This document shows, piece after piece, positions 57,681 to 64,000 of a stretch of DNA of 64,000 nt. The position numbers were made by a program, and so were the translations under genes. Position 1 is the stretch's first letter, and every line of letters starts with the position of its first letter. The DNA is from Pseudomonas synxantha (GTDB taxonomy: Bacteria > Pseudomonadota > Gammaproteobacteria > Pseudomonadales > Pseudomonadaceae), in the NCBI RefSeq assembly GCF_900105675.1, contig NZ_LT629786.1, forward strand, positions 3,534,001 to 3,598,000, in the 5' to 3' direction. The notes under the pieces are model-generated. The model ran no database searches and was not told where the DNA came from. It saw only the letters and a program-made list of their open reading frames with translations.

Positions 57681-58006
57681 AGAACGCCGCCCCGCCCCGC
57701 CAGGCCATTGCCCTCAAGTACGACGGCCAACAGGCCCCCACGCTGACCGCCAAGGGCGATGACGCCCTGGCCGAAGCCATCCTCAAGCTGGCCCGGGAAA
57801 ACGAAGTACCCATCTATGAAAACGCCGAGCTGGTGAAGCTGCTGGCGCGCATGGAACTGGGGGACAGCATTCCAGAAGAGCTGTACCGCACGATTGCCGA
57901 GATCATTGCGTTTGCGTGGACATTGAAGGGCAAGTTCCCGGCTGGATACGACCCGGATGCGGGGCCGGTGGAACGGGATATCACTGAGCGTGGCGACGAT
58001 TACTGA
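57677..58006 (+). CDS. FlhB C-terminal-domain-like protein
   Basis: 109 residues corresponding only to the cytoplasmic C-terminal domain of FlhB/YscU export-switch proteins: IALKYDGQQAPTLTAKGDDA, KLARENEVPIYENAELVKLL, LGDSIPEELYRTIAEIIAFAW. In FlhB the sequence just before this is NPTH, the autocleavage site; here it is PPRQ, and the protein starts about where cleaved FlhB would. It overlaps the fliK-like gene by 4 nt (ATGA), so the two are coexpressed. Stand-alone FlhB-tail proteins occur in many bacteria; function in this context is not established. Confidence 0.85.
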   Translation: MKNAAPPRQAIALKYDGQQAPTLTAKGDDALAEAILKLARENEVPIYENAELVKLLARMELGDSIPEELYRTIAEIIAFAWTLKGKFPAGYDPDAGPVERDITERGDDY

Positions 58007-58033
58007 GGAGCCACAGGCATATACAAATCCAAG

Positions 58034-58131
58034 TGTGGGAGGGGGCTTGCTCCCGATTGCGGTGTGTCAGTCACATTATTTCAACTGATAGACCGCTATC
58101 GGGAGCAAGCCCCCTCCCACATTTGGAGCCG
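58034..58131. repeat. REPIN
   Basis: Inverted REP pair 28 nt after the FlhB-like gene, between convergent genes. Confidence 0.88.
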
Positions 58132-58152
58132 GCCATATTTTTTGATCTGTGG

Positions 58153-59379
58153 TCAGTTCAGGACTTCGTTCAGGGGGATGAAATTGACTTGGTCACCGAT
58201 ATCCAGCGTCGTGCCTTCCATCACCTCCACAAACCCTTCAGCCCACGCCGCACTGCGCAGCACGCCGGAACTCTGGTTGTGGTAGATGACCGCCTTGCCC
58301 TGCTCGATACGCCCACGCAGGTATTCACGACGGTTACCCGGCTTGGGCCAGGCGAACCCTGCCGGTACTTCGAAACGCAGCGGCTGCACCTGCGCCACAC
58401 CTTGGCGGCGTAGCAGATAGGGGCGCGCCAACAGCGCAAAGGTCACCAGGGTCGAGGCCGGATTGCCCGGCAGGCCGATCACCGGCACGCCACGAAAATG
58501 CCCGAAGGTCAGCGGCTTGCCTGGCTTGATCGCCAGCTTCCACAGTGCAAGCTCGCCGTCTTCACGCAGGGCAATACCGAGGAAGTCTGCTTCGCCTACC
58601 GACACACCGCCGGTGGACAGGATCAGGTCGACGCCGCCCAGGCCCGCCAGGCGCGTGCGGGTCTGTTCCAGATCATCCGGCAGGATCCCGGCATCGATCA
58701 CTTCACAGCCCATGCGTGTCAGCCAACTGCACAGGACGCGGCGGTTGCTGTTGTAGATCTGCCCCGGGCCCAGCGGCAACCCCGGCTCGATCAGCTCATC
58801 GCCGGTCGACAGTACGGCCACGCGCACGCGGCGCACCACGTCGAGACAATCGCACCCCAGGGACGCGGCCAGGCCCAGCTCGATGGGCCCCAGTCGGGTA
58901 CCGGCGGTGAGCACGCATTCACCGACCGTGGTTTCCTGGCCTTGGGGGCGGATGTTGTCGCCCACTTGCAGCGGCTCGGTAAAACTGACGCGCTGGTCGG
59001 CATGCACCACGGCGTTTTCCTGCATTTGCACGCAGTCCGCGCCCAGGGGTACCGGCGCGCCGGTAAAGATGCGGGCGCAGGTGCCGGGCGCCAACGGCTC
59101 GGGCGCATTGCCGGCGAAAATGCGTTGGCTCACCACCAGCGGTTCGCCGGTCCAATCCGCCAGGCGCACGGCGTAGCCGTCCATGGCGCTGTTGGGCCAG
59201 GGCGGCAGGTCAAGTGTGGAGATCAGGTCCTGGGCCAAGACCCGGCCGTCGCACTCAGCCAGGGGCAGGGCTTGCTGCTCGCGAATCGGTGCGGCTTCGG
59301 CCATGGCCAGCAGACGCTGCAAGGCGTCTTCCACCGGCATCAGTGCGCCGACCTTGCCCGGCTTACCCACGGGATTCAC
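58153..59379 (-). CDS. moeA: molybdopterin molybdenumtransferase MoeA
   Basis: Inserts molybdate into adenylated molybdopterin. 408 residues. LPPWPNSAMDGYAVR (about 57-71), RIFTGAPVPLGADCV, LSTGDELIEPGLPLGPGQIY, ILSTGGVSVGEADF and GLPGNPASTLVTF appear in order. Start is uncertain: GTG 59379 lies inside the end of moaB (17-nt overlap), and ATG 59340 (MPVEDALQRLLAMAE) is a possible shorter start. Cotranscribed with moaB. Confidence 0.95.
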   Translation of the reverse strand: MNPVGKPGKVGALMPVEDALQRLLAMAEAAPIREQQALPLAECDGRVLAQDLISTLDLPPWPNSAMDGYAVRLADWTGEPLVVSQRIFAGNAPEPLAPGTCARIFTGAPVPLGADCVQMQENAVVHADQRVSFTEPLQVGDNIRPQGQETTVGECVLTAGTRLGPIELGLAASLGCDCLDVVRRVRVAVLSTGDELIEPGLPLGPGQIYNSNRRVLCSWLTRMGCEVIDAGILPDDLEQTRTRLAGLGGVDLILSTGGVSVGEADFLGIALREDGELALWKLAIKPGKPLTFGHFRGVPVIGLPGNPASTLVTFALLARPYLLRRQGVAQVQPLRFEVPAGFAWPKPGNRREYLRGRIEQGKAVIYHNQSSGVLRSAAWAEGFVEVMEGTTLDIGDQVNFIPLNEVLN

Positions 59380-59902
59380 AGGGTTCAGCCTGTTTCAGAT
59401 GCGGGACGAAGTTGCACGGGCGGTGACGGCTATCCAGTTGCTCGGCGAGGATGCCGTCCCAACCGGTGCGCACGGCGTTGGTGGAACCCGGCAGGCAGCA
59501 CACCAGGGTGCCATTGGCCAGGCCGGCCAGCGCGCGGGATTGCACGGTGGAAGTGCCGATATCGGCCACGGATATCTGGCGGAACAGCTCGCCAAAGCCG
59601 TCGACCTGTTTGTCGAGCAGGCAACTCACGGCTTCGGGGGTGCTGTCGCGGCCGGTAAAACCGGTACCGCCGGTAATCAGCACCACTTGCACAACATCTT
59701 CGGCTATCCAGTGGGCAACCTGGGCGCGGATCTTGTAGAGGTCGTCCTTGAGCAGTACGCGCTCGGCCAGGTGGTGGCCGGCGGCAGTCAGGCGGTCGAC
59801 GAACACCTGGCCGGAGGTGTCGGTGTCCAGGGTGCGGGTGTCGCTGACGGTCAATACAGCAATATTCAGGGGTACGAAGGGCGCATCGGCCTTGGCTTTC
59901 AT
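59363..59902 (-). CDS. moaB: molybdenum cofactor biosynthesis protein MoaB
   Basis: Adenylates molybdopterin (MogA/MoaB family). 179 residues. [20 protein letters not shown] near residue 12, [20 protein letters not shown] (molybdopterin-binding GGTG) near 77, and [20 protein letters not shown] near 131. Its 3' end overlaps moeA. It is divergent from mobA across a 76-nt gap, so cofactor genes are controlled from one region. Confidence 0.95.
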   Translation of the reverse strand: MKAKADAPFVPLNIAVLTVSDTRTLDTDTSGQVFVDRLTAAGHHLAERVLLKDDLYKIRAQVAHWIAEDVVQVVLITGGTGFTGRDSTPEAVSCLLDKQVDGFGELFRQISVADIGTSTVQSRALAGLANGTLVCCLPGSTNAVRTGWDGILAEQLDSRHRPCNFVPHLKQAEPCESRG

Positions 59903-59978
59903 GGCACGGTCCGGTTGTCGAAGGAACAGCCCGATGTTATATCACAGGCCCCCATTTACGTGCCGCTGCGGAACCACC

Positions 59979-60581
59979 ATGTCTGTTGAATCTTCACCCC
60001 TGCCCTGTTCGATCCTGCTGTTGGCCGGTGGTCGCGGCCAACGCATGGGCGGCCAGGACAAAGGGCTGCTGCAATGGCTGGGCGAACCCTTGATTGCCCA
60101 CCTGCAACGGCTGGCCCGGCCGCTCACCGATGACCTGATCATCTCGTGCAATCGCAACCATGAACGCTATGCGCCTTATGCCGATCAATTGGTGAGCGAT
60201 GAAAACCTGGACTTTCCCGGCCCCCTTGCCGGTATCCGCGCCGGACTGCTCGCGGCACGCCATGAGCATCTGCTGATCCTGCCGTGCGATGTACCGCAGA
60301 TCGATGAGCGACTGCTCGCCGACTTGCGTGAGATCGCCCAACGCAATCGGCAGCTGCCGGTGATGGTGCGCCAGGGCGAGTTCTGGGAACCCTTGCTGTG
60401 CATCATCCCGACCAGCCTGAAAAACCAAGTGGAACAGGCCTGGCAAGCGGGTGAGCGCAGCCCGCGCAAGATCTTGCTGGAACTGGGTGGCGTGGCCCTG
60501 CAATGCCCGGCCGATGACCCGCGCCTTGCCAACCTTAATACGCCCGAGCTGTTGCACCCACGGGCTGGCGTGTCAGAATGA
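59979..60581 (+). CDS. mobA: molybdenum cofactor guanylyltransferase
   Basis: Attaches GMP to the molybdenum cofactor for DMSO-reductase-type enzymes. 200 residues. The nucleotide-binding start is [20 protein letters not shown] (residues 11-30), with [30 protein letters not shown] and a C-terminal [11 protein letters not shown] 59979 is the first Met before this motif; the frame is open upstream without similarity. Confidence 0.95.
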   Translation: MSVESSPLPCSILLLAGGRGQRMGGQDKGLLQWLGEPLIAHLQRLARPLTDDLIISCNRNHERYAPYADQLVSDENLDFPGPLAGIRAGLLAARHEHLLILPCDVPQIDERLLADLREIAQRNRQLPVMVRQGEFWEPLLCIIPTSLKNQVEQAWQAGERSPRKILLELGGVALQCPADDPRLANLNTPELLHPRAGVSE

Positions 60582-60660
60582 GCCTTGCACAAGGAACTTT
60601 GCCGACGTCCCATACGTCACAAGGTCAGCAATTTAAAAGTATTCTCTCGGAGACAAACTC

Positions 60661-60882
60661 ATGACTCAACGGACCATCGCCGCTCTCATGCTTGCACTGG
60701 GCCTCGCCACCCTCGCCGGTTGCGCTTCGCCAACAGTGATCACCCTGAATGACGGTCGCGAAATCCAGGCCGTCGACACCCCGAAATTTGACGAAGATTC
60801 GGGCTTCTACGAATTCCAACAGCTTGACGGCAAGCGCACCCGCATCAACAAAGATCAGGTTCGCACCGTTAAAGACCTGTAA
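60661..60882 (+). CDS. YgdI/YgdR-type small lipoprotein (DUF903)
   Basis: 73 residues. Signal peptide and lipobox LAGC (C21), then a small SH3-like domain with TVITLNDGREIQAVDTPKFD and GFYEFQQLDGKRTRINKDQV, the DUF903 pattern. It is an envelope lipoprotein of unknown role. The ATG is preceded by GGAGAC and followed by its own terminator, so it is probably monocistronic. Confidence 0.92.
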   Translation: MTQRTIAALMLALGLATLAGCASPTVITLNDGREIQAVDTPKFDEDSGFYEFQQLDGKRTRINKDQVRTVKDL

Positions 60883-60898
60883 GCCACAACGCTTGCAC

Positions 60899-60926
60899 AC
60901 AAGGCCCGCCTCGCGCGGGCCTTGTT
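60899..60926 (+). terminator. terminator after the YgdI/YgdR-type gene
   Basis: 9-bp stem AAGGCCCGC (60901-60909) / GCGGGCCTT (60914-60922) with TTGTT following. It may also serve the convergent pseudouridine synthase gene. Confidence 0.8.
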
Positions 60927-60936
60927 GTTCCTGGGG

Positions 60937-61827
60937 TTACCAGTCGAGGATGATCTGGCTGCGGAAACTGCGTTCTTCACCGCTTAACGGATCGATAAAG
61001 CGCACGCCTTGGGCCAGCAGTTTCAGGGGGTTGGCGTAGTCATCCTCGGCATCCTTGATCACCTCGGGGTAGAACGGGTCATTGCAGATACTCGCGCCGA
61101 GCGCGGTCATGTGCACGCGCAGCTGGTGCTTCTTGCCAGTCACCGGGAACAGGCCGTAGCGCCATAAGTGGCCGTTTTTCTCTCGCACTTGCACAGCCGT
61201 TTCGGTGTTACTGGCGCCCAGCCCTTCCTGCATACGAAAGAACGGCTCGCCATCCACCAGCCGGCTTTTGTGCACCAACGGAAAGCTGAGGTTCGGCAAG
61301 GCTGGGGCGATGGCTTCGTAGAATTTATCGATACGCCGCGTGGGAAACAGTTGCTGATACGCCGAGCGGCTTTGCGGGTTGGCCGAGAACAGCACCAGCC
61401 CCGCCGTATGCCGGTCGATACGGTGCAGGGGCACCAGCGCGGGGTTGTCCAGGCGCCGGATCAGGCGACGCAGCAGCGTCTGCTCAACGTACTCGCCAGC
61501 AGGCGTAACCGGCAGGAAATGCGGTTTGTCCGCCACCACCAGGTGTTCATCGGCGTACAGGATGCTCTCCTGTACCGGGATCACTTTCTCGTTGGGCACT
61601 TCGCGAAAATAATAGATGCACAGGCCTTCCTTGTAGGCCAGGTCCAGCCTGATCGGGCTGCCATTGATATCCAGTACCCTGCCCCGCGCAATCCGGTCCA
61701 GCCATTGCTCGCGGCCGATGGCCGGGAAGTGCTCGCACAGGCAATCGAGCACCGTCGCCCAAGGACCAGGTGGCAGGTACAACGTACTGGCTTGGTGCTG
61801 GGAAGGGGAAAAACCGGAAGTGGACAT
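60937..61827 (-). CDS. RluA-family pseudouridine synthase
   Basis: 296 residues. An N-terminal S4-like segment (WLDRIARGRVLDINGSPIRL), then the RluA catalytic domain: ILYADEHLVVADKPHFLPVT, PLHRIDRHTAGLVLFSAN with the catalytic aspartate, RRIDKFYEAI, and the RNA-binding LFPVTGKKHQLRVHMTALGA. The RNA target (rRNA or tRNA position) cannot be told from sequence. It is convergent with the YgdI/YgdR-type gene. Confidence 0.9.
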   Translation of the reverse strand: MSTSGFSPSQHQASTLYLPPGPWATVLDCLCEHFPAIGREQWLDRIARGRVLDINGSPIRLDLAYKEGLCIYYFREVPNEKVIPVQESILYADEHLVVADKPHFLPVTPAGEYVEQTLLRRLIRRLDNPALVPLHRIDRHTAGLVLFSANPQSRSAYQQLFPTRRIDKFYEAIAPALPNLSFPLVHKSRLVDGEPFFRMQEGLGASNTETAVQVREKNGHLWRYGLFPVTGKKHQLRVHMTALGASICNDPFYPEVIKDAEDDYANPLKLLAQGVRFIDPLSGEERSFRSQIILDW

Positions 61828-61896
61828 GCAGATGCTCGAAGCCTGGGAAACAGGCGGGCATTATCCCGCATGGCGCGCGATTGCCTAGGGCCTATC

Positions 61897-62232
61897 TCAG
61901 GCCTTGGCCAATTGCGCCCGCAGGACCGGCGACGCGCTCGCGGCCTCGGTGAACTCCTTGAGCCAGCGCAATACGTCCACTGCTTCCCAACGGCCTGGAT
62001 CATACAGCGCGTAAAGCAAGCCCTGGTAACCCACCACATCCAGCTGCTTGTGATAACCGGCTCGCTGGAACAGTGCCTCGATTTCCGCAAAACAGGTGTT
62101 GAAATGCACTTTGTTAAACGGCGTCTTGCCTTCCGTGACCAGGCCATCGAGGCGCAGCTCCTTTACCGCGTCACGCACGACATCGGCAGACATGCGATTG
62201 ACGCTGCTTTTCAGTTGTTCAACATTCACCAC
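61897..62232 (-). CDS. conserved small protein, unknown function
   Basis: 111 residues, no membrane segment. MVNVEQLKSSVNRMSADVVR, AVKELRLDGLVTEGKTPFNK, FAEIEALFQRAGYHKQLDVV and YALYDPGRWEAVDVLRWLKE look like a compact all-helical fold. I do not recognise a family name. The ATG at 62232 is preceded by AGAGGGAACGCC, a good ribosome site, and codon use is that of the neighbours, so the gene is probably real. Confidence 0.75.
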   Translation of the reverse strand: MVNVEQLKSSVNRMSADVVRDAVKELRLDGLVTEGKTPFNKVHFNTCFAEIEALFQRAGYHKQLDVVGYQGLLYALYDPGRWEAVDVLRWLKEFTEAASASPVLRAQLAKA

Positions 62233-62306
62233 GGGCGTTCCCTCTATTCAATCGCTGTACGAATATACAGTAACGTAATATTGGGAAACCCGCCATCGCA
62301 TAAATT

Positions 62307-62543
62307 TCAGCGCAGGAAGGCGACCACTTGGTCAGCGTCGAATGGCCAATCCAGTTCCGCCCCGGTGTCGATCCGCCGCAGTACCGGGATCCTTAGGCCG
62401 TAGGCTTCGGTCAGGTCTTCTGGATCGGTGATATCGATCAATTCAACCATCAGACCGTGGTCGACCAACGGCATGAGGACATCTTCCGCAAGTTCACAAA
62501 GATGGCAACCCAGGGTGCCGAACAGCTGGCATTCAGGAGGCAT
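62307..62543 (-). CDS. glutaredoxin-like protein (DUF836)
   Basis: 78 residues of the glutaredoxin-like DUF836 family: LFGTLGCHLCELAEDVLMPL with the CxxC at 13-16, VELIDITDPEDLTEAYGLRI, the cis-proline in RIPVLRR, and a C-terminal helix DADQVVAFLR. Probably a thiol oxidoreductase; the partner is unknown. It lies 74 nt upstream of the unknown 111-residue gene on the same strand. Confidence 0.87.
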   Translation of the reverse strand: MPPECQLFGTLGCHLCELAEDVLMPLVDHGLMVELIDITDPEDLTEAYGLRIPVLRRIDTGAELDWPFDADQVVAFLR

Positions 62544-62697
62544 GACGAAAGAACCCGGTCAGAAAAACAAGTGATCATTCTAAACCCGCTCGCCCCATGA
62601 AATCCCATTGCCGACAAAACACCTGACCCAGGTCACCATGGCCTATAACTGATTCAGCGATTCTCGCGGCTTTTTTGCCCGCTCACCTGCAACGGAG

Positions 62698-64000
62698 ATG
62701 CTTGTGTTTGCCAACCTGCTGATCATTCTGGCCTCATCCCTGGTGGTGATTGCGCTGTTTCGCCGGCTGCAACTGCCGCCCGTGCTGGGCTACCTGTGCG
62801 TGGGCCTGGCGGTGGGTCCGACTGCTTTGGACTGGGTGAACGACAACGAGGACCTGCCGGATCTGGCCGAGATGGGCGTGGTGTTCCTGCTGTTTTCCCT
62901 GGGGCTGGAGTTTTCCCTGTCGAAAATGTTTGCGCTGCGCCGCGTGGTGTTTGGCCTGGGCAGTTTGCAGGTGCTGGGCTGCGGGGCGCTGCTGGGTGGC
63001 CTACTGATGGGCTTTGGCCTGGCGCCGGGCATCGCGCTGTTGCTGGGGGCAGGGTTGGCGTTGTCGTCCACGGCCATCGTCAGCAAGGAATTGACCAGCC
63101 TCGGTGAGATCTTCAGCAGCCATGGCCAGAATGCGATTGGCGTGCTGCTGTTCCAGGACGTGGTGGCGGTATTGCTGCTGACGCTGGTGCCAGTGTTTGC
63201 CGGCAGCAGTGACCAAGCCTGGTACTGGGCGCTGCCGCTGACCCTGGGCAAGACTGTGGTGTTGTTCGTGGGCCTGTTATTCGCCAGCCGCTGGTTGCTG
63301 CCGCGGTTGTTTCGTGAAGTCGCGGCGTCCCATTCGGCGGAGTTGTTTGTATTGCTGGCGCTGGTGATTGTGTTGCTCACGGCCTGGCTCACCCATCTGC
63401 TCGGCCTGTCCCCTGCCCTTGGGGCTTTCCTGGCCGGCATGTTGCTGGGTGAAAGTCATTATCGTCACCAGATCGAAGCGGATATCCGACCGTTCAGAGA
63501 CATTCTGCTGGGGCTGTTTTTTGTCAGCATCGGCATGTTGATCGACCTGCAGTTGTTCATCAGCCATAGCCTGTTGATCCTCGGCCTGACCCTCACGCTG
63601 ATGCTGGTCAAAGGTTGCGTAGTCGCCACACTGGTCAAGCTGCGCGGCAGCGACACTGAGACCGCCTGGCGCAGCGGCCTGGCCCTGGCCCAGGGTGGCG
63701 AGTTCTGTTTTGCGTTGATGGCGCAGATGCAACAGAGCCGGCTGATTCCAGATCAATTCAACGGGCTGCTGCTGGCCGCCACGTTCTGTTCGATGCTGTT
63801 GACGCCATTGCTGTTGCGCGCCGCGCCGGCCATTGCCCTGCGCCTGCACCGCAAGCCCAACCAGCAGGTGCAACTGGAGCAGATCACCGCGCTCAATGCG
63901 CAACTGCACGGGCATGTGGTGATTTGTGGGTATGGTCGGGTGGGCCAATCCATCGCGCGATTTTTGCGCCGCGAACACCAGGCGTTTATCGCCCTGGATG
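62698..64000 (+). CDS. Kef/RosB-type cation:proton antiporter, 3' end outside the window
   Basis: 434 residues visible, open to the window end. The start MLVFANLLIILASSLVVIAL at ATG 62698 is preceded by ACGGAG at a short distance. CPA2 antiporter: RRLQLPPVLGYLCVGLAVGP, FLLFSLGLEFSLSK, LSSTAIVSKELTS, GVLLFQDVVAVLLL with the essential QD, and FFVSIGMLIDLQLF, about 12 membrane segments. At the end HVVICGYGRVGQSIARFL begins the Rossmann RCK/TrkA-N domain, so it is a ligand-gated K+ (or Na+)/H+ antiporter. Confidence 0.93.
   Translation, partial: MLVFANLLIILASSLVVIALFRRLQLPPVLGYLCVGLAVGPTALDWVNDNEDLPDLAEMGVVFLLFSLGLEFSLSKMFALRRVVFGLGSLQVLGCGALLGGLLMGFGLAPGIALLLGAGLALSSTAIVSKELTSLGEIFSSHGQNAIGVLLFQDVVAVLLLTLVPVFAGSSDQAWYWALPLTLGKTVVLFVGLLFASRWLLPRLFREVAASHSAELFVLLALVIVLLTAWLTHLLGLSPALGAFLAGMLLGESHYRHQIEADIRPFRDILLGLFFVSIGMLIDLQLFISHSLLILGLTLTLMLVKGCVVATLVKLRGSDTETAWRSGLALAQGGEFCFALMAQMQQSRLIPDQFNGLLLAATFCSMLLTPLLLRAAPAIALRLHRKPNQQVQLEQITALNAQLHGHVVICGYGRVGQSIARFLRREHQAFIALD

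Overview
The window is chromosomal DNA of a fluorescent Pseudomonas, most likely the P. fluorescens group. The evidence is gene order (gltA / sdhCDAB-sucAB-lpdG-sucCD / brnQ, the gcl-hyi-glxR-glycerate kinase-pykF cluster, ccmABCDEFGHI), protein sequence character, and many REP/REPIN repeats of the 'GTGGGAGGGGGCTTGCTCCC' type.

Layout. 1-808: 3' part of an IS4-family transposase. 0.87-3.1 kb: a DUF599 membrane protein and the branched-chain amino acid carrier BrnQ/BraB. 3.4-16.5 kb: the TCA-cycle block on the minus strand (sdhCDAB, sucAB, lpdG, sucCD), divergent from gltA; both sigma70-type promoters can be read between sdhC and gltA. 16.5-19.0 kb: nested repeats: a REPIN split by a ~2.27-kb block, which holds a palindromic intergenic repeat that is itself split by an IS110/IS1111-family element. 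19-26.8 kb: acetate permease ActP and its DUF485 partner, an orphan betaine-type binding protein, a GH17 membrane protein, and an alpha/beta hydrolase overlapping an MlaA-like protein. 26.8-37.6 kb: DUF808 protein, a TetR regulator, a GlcG/HbpS-like protein divergent from the glyoxylate-to-glycerate pathway (gcl, hyi, glxR, glycerate 2-kinase, pykF), a urea transporter and a voltage-gated K+ channel. 37.7-40.2 kb: sulfate-binding protein and an MFS transporter.

40.3-47.0 kb is the most unusual part: an A+T-richer island with three paralogous serralysin-type (peptidase M10 C-terminal, RTX-like) genes on the minus strand. Only the middle one keeps the zinc-protease domain; the outer two replace it with tandem-repeat, proline/lysine-rich regions. 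All three carry a G homopolymer near the 5' end (G6, G7, G8). The middle gene is in frame; the outer two are each exactly one base short of a continuous reading frame. This suggests phase variation or -1 ribosomal frameshifting, with decay or assembly error as the main alternatives.

47.4-64 kb: an isolated phnN, a small lipoprotein, the complete ccmABCDEFGHI cytochrome c maturation operon, a FliK-like/FlhB-C-terminal-like pair, molybdenum cofactor genes (moeA, moaB, mobA), a YgdI/YgdR-type lipoprotein, an RluA-family pseudouridine synthase, two small proteins, and the 5' part of a Kef-type cation/proton antiporter cut by the window end.

Nine complete REPINs lie between genes. No tRNA, rRNA or CRISPR array was seen. 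All calls come from reading the sequence; no database search was run.
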